From Pseudomonadota bacterium (GTDB lineage Bacteria; Pseudomonadota; Gammaproteobacteria; Xanthomonadales; Xanthomonadaceae): a DNA stretch of 64,000 nucleotides. The stretch spans positions 371,380-435,379 of the forward strand of contig JAKACT010000003.1 in NCBI GenBank assembly GCA_021821195.1, in the 5' to 3' direction. The position numbers and the translations under genes are program-made. Under the pieces are notes generated by a model. That model was given only the letters and a program-made list of their open reading frames with translations. It did no database searches and was not told where the DNA came from. How positions within the stretch are numbered: the stretch's first letter is position 1; every line of letters begins with the position of its first letter. Below are positions 35,074 to 44,181 of this stretch, one piece after another.

Positions 35074-35096
35074 TTGTACGGAATAATACCGTACAA
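35074..35096. promoter_or_regulatory. Palindromic operator of the TacAT-like pair
   Basis: Perfect 8-base arms TTGTACGG and CCGTACAA are separated by the AT-only spacer AATAATA. It lies just before the antitoxin start and probably overlaps the promoter's -10 region, as expected for conditional repression by the TacA-TacT complex. Confidence 0.7.
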
Positions 35097-35106
35097 GGCA
35101 CCAAAG

Positions 35107-35415
35107 TCAAGAACCCTGACCCAGCTCGATCTTTGCCGGCTTCCCGAGCTTGGCGGCAAACGTGACCAGCATGTCGAGACTGAACTTCTCGACCTTGCCG
35201 CGGGCCAGGTCGGACACCCGCCCTTGGCTCACGCCCAATACCTTGGAAGCCGCGACCTGGGTCATCTTACGTGCCTTGAGCGTCTGCTCGAGCTGGGCCA
35301 TCAGGTCTGCACGGAGCGCGAGCACCTGGGCCTCGGCCTCATCAAACCCGAGATCGGCGAACACATTGCCGCTGGAAGTCGTGATCTTGTTTTCGTCCTT
35401 GGCACTCTTACGCAT
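35107..35415 (-). CDS. XRE-family HigA-like antitoxin, no toxin seen
   Basis: A 102 aa HTH protein. The core reads MTQVAASKVLGVSQGRVSDLARGKVEKFSLDMLVTFAAKLG, a HigA2/XRE antitoxin-like domain, after an acidic N-terminal part (FADLGFDEAEAQVLALRADLM). The ATG at 35415 has a strong GGGAGGTG site; the longer frame from a GTG at 35466 lacks support. The toxin (HigB/RelE type) would normally lie just upstream, but only 93 bases separate it from the next HTH gene, so it is an orphan here. An inverted repeat at 35452-35470 is a likely operator. Confidence 0.8.
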   Translation of the reverse strand: MRKSAKDENKITTSSGNVFADLGFDEAEAQVLALRADLMAQLEQTLKARKMTQVAASKVLGVSQGRVSDLARGKVEKFSLDMLVTFAAKLGKPAKIELGQGS

Positions 35416-35451
35416 CGGCACCTCCCTGTCATTGAAATCAATTATCCAAAC

Positions 35452-35470
35452 ACTTGTATAAACCACAAGT
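35452..35470. promoter_or_regulatory. Inverted repeat upstream of the orphan antitoxin
   Basis: Arms ACTTGT and ACAAGT flank ATAAACC, about 37 bases upstream of the start codon at 35415. The position and length fit an autoregulatory site of the HTH protein. Confidence 0.5.
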
Positions 35471-35508
35471 AATTGGATAGCGATGCCGACCGCTCTGGTG
35501 CCGACCGG

Positions 35509-35766
35509 CTATCCCGTTGCCAGGAGCTCCGCGACTTCGTCTAGGGTCGGACGGCGTGCCGGCACTGGCACGAACTCCTGATTCAACGCGGCCGCGACTT
35601 TGGCATAAGCGCCGATCGAAACCGAGGCATCTCCCCGCTCGATCTGGATCACCTTGAGCCTTGGGACAACCGCAAGCGCCGCCAACTCCATCTGGGTCAG
35701 ACCACGCCTCTTCCGGACATCGCGCAACGATTTGCCGAATCGGTGAAGGAGAGTCTCGATATCCAT
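35509..35766 (-). CDS. XRE/Cro-type HTH regulator, HipB-like
   Basis: An 85 aa protein with an N-terminal HTH (LRDVRKRRGLTQMELAALAVVPRLKVIQIERGDASVSIGAYAKVAAAL) and a short C-terminal tail (VPARRPTLDEVAELLATG). HipB-like proteins of this form usually precede a hipA kinase or another toxin, but none follows here. The start may be the ATG at 35766 or at 35784; the palindrome-like GTATCGAATAC at 35768-35778 lies between them and could be its operator if the shorter start is used. Confidence 0.7.
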   Translation of the reverse strand: MDIETLLHRFGKSLRDVRKRRGLTQMELAALAVVPRLKVIQIERGDASVSIGAYAKVAAALNQEFVPVPARRPTLDEVAELLATG

Positions 35767-35784
35767 GTATCGAATACTAAACAT

Positions 35785-36258
35785 CTACATTTCAATGTCT
35801 AGCTCTCGATACTTTTCCGCACAGGTCTCAGGAAAGGCAGGGCAGAGATCGCGTGGTTTCTCTGGGACTTGCCTGATTTCGTGGCAATAGGATCTAGGCG
35901 GCCTTCCTTGAGCGACCGCCGCCATGCACTGCCCGAGCCCATGTCTTTACCCTTCGAAACAAGCAGACGCCGCATTATCTGTCTGCGGGATTTCAGCGTG
36001 GACCGCCGGCTCCGGCACGAGCCGTCGGCCGTGTCCACTATGCAGGGTGCGCCAAGCGTGTGAAGAATGGGTTGCGGTCCCGACCTCCGGCCCGCACGCC
36101 AGCGCAGGCCTGCACAGTAGTCGACGCACATTGTGTTCCTGCGCAGTCCCAGCCAGCTCCATGCTGGCTCCGGTCACGCGATTCCAATCGCTAGAGAATC
36201 GATCGAAACCATCCATTCCCATGAAGAATAGCCGGGCCAAGATGGCTGCGACTGCAGG
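35785..36258. other. Intergenic stretch, no recognisable gene
   Basis: These 474 bases have mixed composition and short, unconvincing frames on both strands. I recognise no gene fragment, RNA or repeat. It may be decayed island sequence. Confidence 0.4.
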
Positions 36259-36534
36259 CTACCCCTCCGGCCAAGGAACCCTAGTCGACTCCTTGAGCGG
36301 TCCGTGCCGAAGCTCGGTGGTCCACTCGGTCAGATCGTCCCAGGAAGGATGAACTGACGAGGCGCTTGGCGGGAACGAGCCGGTACTCGCGATCTGTTCG
36401 ATAGTTGGAAAATGCCTAGCTATTGTTGCTGCTTTACGGCGGAGATCCAGTGGCAGAGTCGCATCTCTTGCCACTTCAATAAGAAAGCCGCCACTCCAGA
36501 CAAGTGCTCTGGCCCTTTCACATGGAGTTGTCAT
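36259..36534 (-). CDS. BPSL0761-type small conserved protein
   Basis: A 91 aa protein that begins MTTPCERARALVWSGGFL and continues LPLDLRRKAATIARHFPT. This pattern (TxPxERxRALxxxxxFLxEL...RxEAxxLLRHYP) matches the small BPSL0761-like family often found beside plasmid- or island-borne genes. No function is known. The ATG at 36534 is the family start. It has no close partner; a umuC fragment lies on the other strand. Confidence 0.6.
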   Translation of the reverse strand: MTTPCERARALVWSGGFLIEVARDATLPLDLRRKAATIARHFPTIEQIASTGSFPPSASSVHPSWDDLTEWTTELRHGPLKESTRVPWPEG

Positions 36535-36650
36535 TTCGGGATTCCCCAGCTGCCGTTATGGCACGAGTGTTCCGGAGTGGCGTCTCATGGCGTGCGATAG
36601 ACTCGCCCTAGGATTGAACGCAAGCCGGATTCCCGTCGCGACCTTTGCCC

Positions 36651-37034
36651 AGCGTACCCCGCGAGAAGCTGCGCGCCCGCTCACTGCAGACCAACGTCGT
36701 CCGGGTCTGGTTCAACACCAACCCGTTCAAGCCGGGTGCCAGGCAGTACCACCCCTTCTGCGCCATGAGCCTCATCGCGCCTACGTCCGACACCCGCGAG
36801 GTGCTGCGCCTGGCGCAGCACCTCGTGCGGGGGATGTATCGGCAGGGCTATCGCTACAAGAAGGCCGGCGTCGGCCTGTTGGACCTGACCCACGGGAACC
36901 AGCACCAAGCGGACCTGTTCTCCCAGGTCGATCCGCGCTCGAAGGTTCTGATGGTACTTGATCGTGCCAATGCGCGCTTTGGACGTGGGTCGCTGGGACT
37001 CGCCTCAAGTGCTTGGCGGTCGAGCAAGGGGTAG
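36651..37034 (+). pseudogene. umuC: umuC C-terminal fragment (Y-family DNA polymerase)
   Basis: About 125 codons that match the end of UmuC: EKLRARSLQTNVVRVWFNTNPFKPGARQYH, then HLVRGMYRQGYRYKKAGVGLLDL, and VLDRANARFGRGSLGLAS. The polymerase palm and fingers and most of the little finger are missing, and the last residues run off the expected sequence (SSAWRSSKG), so there is probably a 3' frameshift too. It cannot be functional. UmuDC genes are frequent island cargo, so this marks a deletion edge. Confidence 0.8.
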
Positions 37035-37185
37035 ATGGAGAGGTCGCTGTGGGGGGATGAACAAGACGGCGCTCTCTAAGCGTTATACGAGTCGGTGGGA
37101 GGAACTTGCAGCGGCGAAGTAGCGCGCTGATGACTTGAGCGACGGGCTTCGGCCAAGAGCGGACTTTTGTGGCTGCCTAGGAAAG

Positions 37186-40100
37186 CTAGGTCGATTCACT
37201 ACTCTTACGGAAACTTCCAAGCCCGTCGACCATCGCCGGCAGGAACAACACCACCAACGGCACGGCTGCAATCAGGCCGAAAATGATGGCAGTGGCCAGA
37301 GGTTGCTGTAGGCCGGCGCCGCGACTGATGCCCAAGGCGAGGGGCGAAAGCGTCAGTATCGCGATCAATGCACTCATGAGGATCGGGCGCAATCGGTTGC
37401 CTGCCGCCTCTTTCAATGCGTCGATGGTTACGGGTTGGCTGCGGTCGATTTCGGCAAAGAAAAAGATGATCAGCTCCGTGACCATGCCGATGACCATGGT
37501 CAGGCCCATCAGTGCGGAGATATCAAGTTCGATCCCCGTCAGCCACAGCCCACAGAGCACCGATCCCGCGGACAACAAGACGGTGACGACGGCGGAAACG
37601 GTCCAGGCGATGTTTTCGAACAACAGCGTGAGCAGCAGGGCTGCAAGCATCAGTGCGGCGCTGAAGACCATCGTGAGGTCGGCAAAGCTTTTCTGCTGCT
37701 CTGCGTACAGGCCGCCGTATTCCACTCGGATCGAGGGTGGCAGACCGAGACCTGAGACGGTTTGCCTGACCTCCTTCATTGCCGAGCCGATATCCCGTCC
37801 TTCCAGTCTCGCTGTCACGTCGATGAAGGGCGCGAGGTCTTCGCGCGTCAGTTGCTTCTGTCCTGCCTCGACAGACACCTGGGCAATCTGGCCGAGTCTT
37901 ACCGTATGTCCGTCGGGTGCGATGATGGGCATCGCCGCGACTTCGCTTGTCCATTTGCGAAGCTCCTCGGGCCCGCGCACGCGCACGTCAAGCAGCTGTT
38001 CGCCTACGCGGACCTGGGTCGCGATGGTGCCGTCGATCAGTGCTTCGACCTGCTGGGATACCGCGTCGGGATCCAGACCTTGTTGCGCCGCCAGGCCCGG
38101 GTCGACGTGGATCGATATCGCATCACCGGCCACGCGCAGTCCATCGACCACTTCGACCACACCTTGTAACTTTTCCAGGGCGGAGCTTACGGTGCCCGCA
38201 GCTTTCTCAAGTGCTGCCGGATCGTTGCCAAACAACTTGACCTCGATGGGTTGTGGCACCGCAGTCAAGTCGCCGATCAGGTCCTCCATCAGCTGGACGG
38301 TCTCGACCGACAGCCCGGGTACCTGCTGTTCGACGTTCGAACGTATGTCGGTGATGATGGCGTCGATAGGACGTCGTGATCCGCCCTTGAGCTTGATGAA
38401 GTAGTCACCCTCATCGGCTTCGGTCAAGCCGCCACCAAGCTGCAAGCCGGTGCGCCGCGAGTAACTGGCGACCTCGGGGGTTTTGGTGATGATGGCTTCC
38501 ACTTGACGCAGCAGACGATCCGTATCTTCGGGCGCTGCTCCGGGCTGCGCCTTGTAATCAAGCACGAAGCCGCCTTCGTCCATTTTCGGCATGAAGCCCG
38601 AAGGCACATGACTCCAGGCGAAAAGCCCGGCTGCCGTCATGACCACGCCGACGACCAAGGCAAACAAGCCAGGGCGAACGAAGGCGCGGCGCGCTGCAGC
38701 GGCGTAGACGTGATTGAGGCGACCCATGAACCCGCCGGCGCGTTCGGCGGCTTCGGCATCCTTTTCGCGCAACCAGTTGGCGGCAAGCAGCGGGATGACG
38801 AAGCGTGCGTACAGCAATGAAATCACCAGTGCGGCGACCATGGTGATGGCCAGTGCCTTGAAGAATCCGCCGGTCACCCCGGTGATGAAGGCCAGCGGCA
38901 CGAAGACCACGATGGTTGCCCCGGTGGAGCCGAGCAGCGGTTTGCCCATTTCGGCGGCGGCTTGCAGGAGCGATGGCGGACTCGCCTTGCCGGCGTTCTC
39001 CTGCATTCGACGAACGATGTGCTCTAGCATCACCACCGCATCGTCGACGACAAGGCCGACCGCTGCAGCCATGCCGCCCAGCGTCATCATGTCGAAATGC
39101 ATCCCCATGGCAAACAGGACGAGACAAGTGGCCCCGAGCACGGCAGGCAACATCAGTGCCGTGATCGCCATCAGACGGATCGAGCGCAGGAACAGGAACA
39201 GCACAAGGCCAGCCAGCAGGGCGCCTATCAGGATCGCGTCACGCACTGCATTGGCAGCGCCCTTCACCAGCTCGGACTGATCGTAGTAAGGCGTTGCATT
39301 CACGCTGGGTGGCAGCTTGATCTCGCTCATCCGGCCTTCGACATCGCGCACGACCTGGACCGAATTTGCATCCATGGACTGGCGGACATTGATCAACACT
39401 GCATTTTTTCCGTTGGAGTTGACCAACGTGTAATTGGGTGCAGACGAGGGGCGCACTTCTCCGATGCTGCCCAACGACACCACGCCGACGCCGTTGGCAT
39501 CCGATTTGATTGCAAGTTTCGAGATGTCCTCGGGAGTGGCAAGGCGGTTCTGGACCAGCACGAGATAAAGACGATGTCGGTCGGACAACTTGCCCGCGCC
39601 GAGTACGACATTGGCCTTGCCCAGCGCAGCACTGACATCCATGGCCGATATGCCGAGCGCCGACATCCGCGCGGGGTCGATCAACACTTCGAACTCACGT
39701 GGCGAGCCGCCCAGGGTGTCGACCGCGGCCACGCCCTTGATCGAGGTCAGCGCGGGGCGCACCTGAAGCTCGGCGATCTGCCGCAAAGCTTCCTGGTTCA
39801 AGCTGTCGGAAGTCAACGACAAGCCGTATACCGGGAAGATGGTTGGGTCCATCCTTCGCACGTCGAAGGCCGTACCGGCGGGTAATGTTCCCTGGATGGA
39901 CGCAAGCGCACCTTGGGTCGCCAGTTGGGCTGCGACCATGTCGTCGCCCCAGTTGAAATTGAGCGAAACCTCGGCCGAGCCGCGGCTGGTGGTCGAACGC
40001 AGGCGAGTCACTCCGGGGATGGCGCGAAGTGCTATCTCGGCCGGGCGGGTGATTTGCGCCTCCATCTGCGAAGCATCGCGATCACCTGCATCGATGGAGA

Positions 40101-40233
40101 CGACCACGCGCGGATAATCGATCTGTGGAAACAGGCTGACCGGCAAGCGCAGGGCCGCGATCACGCCGCCAACCGTCAGCAGCAGGACGGCAAGCCAGAT
40201 CGTCCGGGCATGGCTGGCCAGCGAGCCGCTCAT
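37186..40233 (-). CDS. RND efflux transporter, inner-membrane permease
   Basis: A 1015 aa proton-driven exporter of the AcrB/MdtB-like (HAE) type, with two halves of six membrane helices and two large periplasmic loops. Helix 4 keeps the Asp-Asp proton relay (AVGLVVDDAVVMLEHIV). The N-terminus (IWLAVLLLTVGGVIAALRLPVSLFPQIDYPRVVVSI) and the block GFMPKMDEGGFVLDY are family landmarks; the latter resembles heavy-metal or small-organic exporters more than AcrB. It is the last gene of a three-gene operon, overlapping the adaptor gene by 4 bases. The substrate cannot be told from sequence. Confidence 0.92.
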   Translation of the reverse strand: MSGSLASHARTIWLAVLLLTVGGVIAALRLPVSLFPQIDYPRVVVSIDAGDRDASQMEAQITRPAEIALRAIPGVTRLRSTTSRGSAEVSLNFNWGDDMVAAQLATQGALASIQGTLPAGTAFDVRRMDPTIFPVYGLSLTSDSLNQEALRQIAELQVRPALTSIKGVAAVDTLGGSPREFEVLIDPARMSALGISAMDVSAALGKANVVLGAGKLSDRHRLYLVLVQNRLATPEDISKLAIKSDANGVGVVSLGSIGEVRPSSAPNYTLVNSNGKNAVLINVRQSMDANSVQVVRDVEGRMSEIKLPPSVNATPYYDQSELVKGAANAVRDAILIGALLAGLVLFLFLRSIRLMAITALMLPAVLGATCLVLFAMGMHFDMMTLGGMAAAVGLVVDDAVVMLEHIVRRMQENAGKASPPSLLQAAAEMGKPLLGSTGATIVVFVPLAFITGVTGGFFKALAITMVAALVISLLYARFVIPLLAANWLREKDAEAAERAGGFMGRLNHVYAAAARRAFVRPGLFALVVGVVMTAAGLFAWSHVPSGFMPKMDEGGFVLDYKAQPGAAPEDTDRLLRQVEAIITKTPEVASYSRRTGLQLGGGLTEADEGDYFIKLKGGSRRPIDAIITDIRSNVEQQVPGLSVETVQLMEDLIGDLTAVPQPIEVKLFGNDPAALEKAAGTVSSALEKLQGVVEVVDGLRVAGDAISIHVDPGLAAQQGLDPDAVSQQVEALIDGTIATQVRVGEQLLDVRVRGPEELRKWTSEVAAMPIIAPDGHTVRLGQIAQVSVEAGQKQLTREDLAPFIDVTARLEGRDIGSAMKEVRQTVSGLGLPPSIRVEYGGLYAEQQKSFADLTMVFSAALMLAALLLTLLFENIAWTVSAVVTVLLSAGSVLCGLWLTGIELDISALMGLTMVIGMVTELIIFFFAEIDRSQPVTIDALKEAAGNRLRPILMSALIAILTLSPLALGISRGAGLQQPLATAIIFGLIAAVPLVVLFLPAMVDGLGSFRKSSEST

Positions 40234-41264
40234 TGGGTTCGTACCTTCATGCCGTCTTCCAGAGCGGTGCCGCCCTCGACCACGACCTGATCGCCTTCCT
40301 TGATGCCATTGCTGACCGAGATCGTGGTGCCGTCACCTGCACCGAGTTGCACGTCCTTGCGATGCGCCATGCCCTGGGAGACCACGAAGACGAAAGGTTG
40401 CCCGCCATCGTCGAGGATGGCCGCGTAAGGGACAATGACCGCTCCCTTTTCCGCGGATTCCAGAATGATTTCGCCGCGCAGGGGCTGCCCGCTGCCAAGC
40501 CCGTAGGCGGCTGGCACATTCACGAAGATCGATGCCTGGCGAGTTTGCGGATTGACAGTCGGGTCGATCGCTGCGATGGGCAGGTTCACGTCGATGTCTT
40601 CCGAAGGCAATGTCACGCGTACACCCTCGCCTCGAGTGATTCGACCGATCAGCGAATGATCAAGATAGAACCGGGCGCGCATGTCCCCGCTGCGGGCCAG
40701 TGTGACGACCGTGGTACCCGGGGCCACCAGCTCTCCCGGATTACTGGCAATGGTTTCTACAAACGATGCAAATGGTGCACGCAATGCGAGCTGTCCGGCC
40801 TGGGTGGAAAGCGCGGCCATGCCGGATTTCGCCACGACTGCGGCCAATCGCGCGCTCTCGACCTCGGCATCACTGACCAAACCATCGGTGCGCAAACGCA
40901 CTGCGCGTTGATAGGCTTGTTCTGCCGCCTGCGCGCCACTCCTGGCTTGCGTCACGTTCGATTGTGCCGTGGGACTGGGTGACATCATCACGATCAATTG
41001 CCCGCGAGCCACGGTACTGCCCACGGGCGCCGCAATCCTGACGATGCTGGCCTCCATTGGGGCGGAAAGCGTGTATTGGGCAGCGGCACCTTGTTCGACC
41101 GCACCGTAGAGGGTGAGTGCCGTCTCCACGTCTCCGGTCGTTGCCTTGGCCAGTTTGACCAGGGCGACCGGCTCTGCAGTGGACGCGGTATCGGATGGGC
41201 CGGAGCAGGCGGCAAGTGCCAGCGCGGCAAACGCCAGCATTGTGGGTAGTTTCATCGTGGCCAT
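40230..41264 (-). CDS. RND efflux periplasmic adaptor (membrane fusion protein), lipoprotein
   Basis: A 344 aa protein linking pump and outer-membrane channel. The signal has a lipobox (ALAACSGPSD). The lipoyl/barrel halves read PMEASIVRIAAPVGSTVARGQLIV and LALRAPFASFVETIASNPGELVAPG, flanking a helical hairpin. The ATG at 41264 overlaps the end of the channel gene by 13 bases; a second ATG at 41255 is possible. The overlapping gene order, channel then adaptor then pump, supports one complex. Confidence 0.9.
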   Translation of the reverse strand: MATMKLPTMLAFAALALAACSGPSDTASTAEPVALVKLAKATTGDVETALTLYGAVEQGAAAQYTLSAPMEASIVRIAAPVGSTVARGQLIVMMSPSPTAQSNVTQARSGAQAAEQAYQRAVRLRTDGLVSDAEVESARLAAVVAKSGMAALSTQAGQLALRAPFASFVETIASNPGELVAPGTTVVTLARSGDMRARFYLDHSLIGRITRGEGVRVTLPSEDIDVNLPIAAIDPTVNPQTRQASIFVNVPAAYGLGSGQPLRGEIILESAEKGAVIVPYAAILDDGGQPFVFVVSQGMAHRKDVQLGAGDGTTISVSNGIKEGDQVVVEGGTALEDGMKVRTQ

Positions 41265-42589
41265 GCCTCTTTAGGTGTCCCGGTCAGGAGTTCAAGCGCG
41301 ATCATCTGTTCATCACAATTCTGTTGTGCTTGGGCAAGCTGCATCCGACGATCGCGCAACGTTTGCTCGGCATTGTCTGCCGTCTCCAGCGACAGGTCGC
41401 CTCGCTTTGCAGCTTGACGTGAGGCATCGGCAAAATGCTCGAGCTTCGGGATATCGGCGAGGGACTCGGCCCTGCGTTGGAGGGCGATGACAATGCCCGC
41501 GCTGGCCGCGGCAATGTCCGCACGTGTCTGGAACAGTCGCGCGTCATACTCGGCGCGCAAGGCCTCGCGGGTGGCACGCTCGACCGCGATGGCACCGCGG
41601 TTCCTGTTCCACAAGGGCAGGGTGAAGTCGATGGAAGGCCCCAACAGGAAATTGCCGGCGGAATCGCGCTGGCTATTGAGCGTCAGGCCCAGGTTGGGAA
41701 ACTGCGCCATCACCTCTTGGTGGACCGTGGCTTCTTGAGCTTCATAGCCCGCTTGCAGTGCTGCAAGATCGGTTCGATTCTCCAGTGCGATGGCAAATAG
41801 CGTTTCTGCCGATGGAGGTGCGGCAAGCGGCGCCGGCGCCGCAAGTGCCAAGGGGAAGCCGGGGGGCAGGCCCATCAACTTCCGAAGCTCCATTCGCGCC
41901 GTGGCGAGATCGGATTCGGAGGCCACCATCGTTTCATGCGCACCGTTGGCAGCCAGGCTTGCAGCCTGCAGCCTGTCCCCGGCTATGTCGCCACGCAACG
42001 CGGCACGGTTGACCCGTTCAAGCAGGGAGCGTGCAGCGTCATGTGATGCACGCGCCATCGTGGCGATGGTTTCCAGACGCAGGATTCGTACTGCTTGAAG
42101 TCGTGCTTGTCCTGCGGTTTGCCACTCTGCCCACGCCAGATCAAGCCGAACTTGCTTGTCTTGTGCCACGGCCTGCTGCCGTCGCACTGCGCGGGTGCGC
42201 AACGCGTTGAGATCGAAACCGAGCGCGCTCGACAGGTCATGTAGCGTGTCGGGCCCACTGAGGACCTTGCTGATACCGATCGAGAATGTCGGATCGGGCA
42301 AGAGCCCGGCAGAAAACACCTGCGCATCGGACACGCCCGCCCGCGCACGCAATGCGATCAAGTCGGGATTGTTGACTACGGTGACGGCCGCAATCGCATC
42401 CGGCGTCAATGGCGCCGACAAATCGACCGCCACGGGTGCCAGCCAGGGACGTTTTATCTGACTTGCTTGTTGCTCCAGCACTTGGGCGACGGGTGCTGCC
42501 AGTGCACCGCTGTTCGAATCCAGTGGCCGCGGCGTGTAACTGGCACAGCCGGCCAGCATCAACACGCACATGATTGCCGCAACCCTCAT
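41252..42589 (-). CDS. Outer-membrane efflux channel (TolC/CusC-like lipoprotein)
   Basis: A 445 aa channel protein. It has a lipoprotein signal (MLAGCASYTPRP), then two repeats of the outer-membrane efflux fold. Conserved pieces are NPDLIALRARAGVSDAQVFSAGLLPDPTFSIGI and FTLPLWNRNRGAIAVERATREALRAEYDARL. A GGAGG site precedes the ATG at 42589. It is the first gene of the tripartite efflux operon. The promoter lies in the 175 bases after the kinase gene stop, where GTTAC and GTAAC flank an AT-rich stretch (42640-42671). Confidence 0.88.
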   Translation of the reverse strand: MRVAAIMCVLMLAGCASYTPRPLDSNSGALAAPVAQVLEQQASQIKRPWLAPVAVDLSAPLTPDAIAAVTVVNNPDLIALRARAGVSDAQVFSAGLLPDPTFSIGISKVLSGPDTLHDLSSALGFDLNALRTRAVRRQQAVAQDKQVRLDLAWAEWQTAGQARLQAVRILRLETIATMARASHDAARSLLERVNRAALRGDIAGDRLQAASLAANGAHETMVASESDLATARMELRKLMGLPPGFPLALAAPAPLAAPPSAETLFAIALENRTDLAALQAGYEAQEATVHQEVMAQFPNLGLTLNSQRDSAGNFLLGPSIDFTLPLWNRNRGAIAVERATREALRAEYDARLFQTRADIAAASAGIVIALQRRAESLADIPKLEHFADASRQAAKRGDLSLETADNAEQTLRDRRMQLAQAQQNCDEQMIALELLTGTPKEAWPR

Positions 42590-42764
42590 TCATTGCCTCC
42601 GTCGAAGACTGTTCGTGCTTCCAGCTGGGTTGCATGTTACCGAATCAGCAATTGAAGTCATCGTAACCTCATGCACCAGCAGGCTTGAACTCGTGACTTG
42701 CTGGATGGATGTGGCCAAGCCAGGGCGACGAGTTGCAGTTTCCTCGGCGCTGCTGAGGAGAAAC

Positions 42765-44108
42765 TTAGGACCGGCCAGCCCACAGTTGGACGGTGATCCC
42801 CAATCCGCCGAGCTCAGAGCGGTCAAGCGTCAACATCCAGCCAGCCCGTTCGCAGGCTGCCTGCACGATGGCCAAACCCAGCCCAGTTCCTGATGTGCCA
42901 ACCTCGGCATTGCGCTGGAATGGCTGCAGCATCGCACCCATGTCGTGCTCCGGAATTCCGGGGCCATTGTCGTCAATGGTGACGACAGGCCCTCGGCCAT
43001 TCCTGCTTGCATGAATTCTGACCATGCTGCCCTGCGGACAGTGGTGGACGGCATTCCCGACAAGGTTGCCAAAAACGGTGGCAAACAGCTCGGCATCGGC
43101 TGCCACCGGAATCTCGGCCCCCGACAGCTCCATCCGAATCTGCTTCTCTTCTGCAGCATGAGCATGCATGGCCAAGGACCTTCGCAGCTCGGTCATTACA
43201 TCAAAACTGGTGATTCGCAATGGCGCCTCGGCCCCTAGTCTGGACAGGCAAAGCAGTTGGTCGATCAGGACTGAGGCGCGCCTTATGCCTGCGCGTTGAG
43301 TCTCCAGGGCTGCATGTCGCTCTTCCTCGTTGTCCGCACGCGTCACCAACGCGTTCTGCAAGCCAATCGCGGATATCGGCGTTCGAAGCTCGTGCGCAGC
43401 GTCGGCCAGGAACCGCTTTTGATGATCCAGCATTTTCGAGAGCCGCAGAACAAGGCTGTTCGTGGCCGACAGCAGCGGGCTCAGTTCCTGCGGGAGACCG
43501 GGATCAATCAATGGAGTCAAGGCATTCAAATCCCTGTTATCCACTTGCCGCTCCAGTTGTTTGACGGGACGCAACACAGACCTCACCAGCAAAAGGACCA
43601 GGCCAAGGCTGACAGCTGCAAGAATGAGAAGAGGCCAAAGCGTGGAGAGCGCGATCTCGCGGGCAAGTTCTCGTCGTGCCGACATCTGCTGGCCAACCGT
43701 CACATCATGTTCTTCAACTCGAGCGGTGAAAATGCGTAGTCGACCCAGACGTGTGTTGATCTCCGAAAAACCGACAGGGGGCCGAGACGGAAACACGTCT
43801 TGATGTGTGGATCGGAGCTCTCCCTGAGGTCCTCGTTCGCGAATCAGAAGTTCAAGGTCATCGGCCTGCCCTGAATCGCTCACCATGGGGACGGCGGTTT
43901 GTGTCGGCGTGGTCAGCACCAAGGCTCGCGCAGTCTGCTTGAGTTGGGCATCAAAAGCCTCGTCGGCCTCTTGCAGCATCGCGTGGTACACAAGGCCCAT
44001 TTGAATGGCGGCGATCACCAACACCAGCCCCGCAACGAAGAACCACAGGGCCGGCCTGATCCGCGCCAACACGTTCGACAGCACGACACGCCCACCCAGC
44101 AGGAACAC
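42765..44108 (-). CDS. Sensor histidine kinase without adjacent response regulator
   Basis: A 447 aa membrane kinase. A first membrane helix (ALWFFVAGLVLVIAAIQ), a periplasmic segment of about 120 residues and a second helix (LWPLLILAAVSLGLVLLLV) precede a HAMP-like linker. HisKA has FLADAAHELRTPISAI, and the ATPase has DNGPGIPEHD and [12 protein letters not shown]. The start seems to be GTG at 44108. It resembles QseC/TctE-type kinases that normally sit next to an OmpR-type regulator, but none is present on either side. It lies between dgkA and the efflux operon on the same strand, so it may govern one of these with a regulator encoded elsewhere. Confidence 0.85.
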   Translation of the reverse strand: MFLLGGRVVLSNVLARIRPALWFFVAGLVLVIAAIQMGLVYHAMLQEADEAFDAQLKQTARALVLTTPTQTAVPMVSDSGQADDLELLIRERGPQGELRSTHQDVFPSRPPVGFSEINTRLGRLRIFTARVEEHDVTVGQQMSARRELAREIALSTLWPLLILAAVSLGLVLLLVRSVLRPVKQLERQVDNRDLNALTPLIDPGLPQELSPLLSATNSLVLRLSKMLDHQKRFLADAAHELRTPISAIGLQNALVTRADNEEERHAALETQRAGIRRASVLIDQLLCLSRLGAEAPLRITSFDVMTELRRSLAMHAHAAEEKQIRMELSGAEIPVAADAELFATVFGNLVGNAVHHCPQGSMVRIHASRNGRGPVVTIDDNGPGIPEHDMGAMLQPFQRNAEVGTSGTGLGLAIVQAACERAGWMLTLDRSELGGLGITVQLWAGRS

Positions 44109-44181
44109 GGTGCACCATGCTGGGCAGCGCGCTGTCGAAAATGGTCGGAAGCCAGCCGAAACTCGCGTCAGGGACGCGGGC

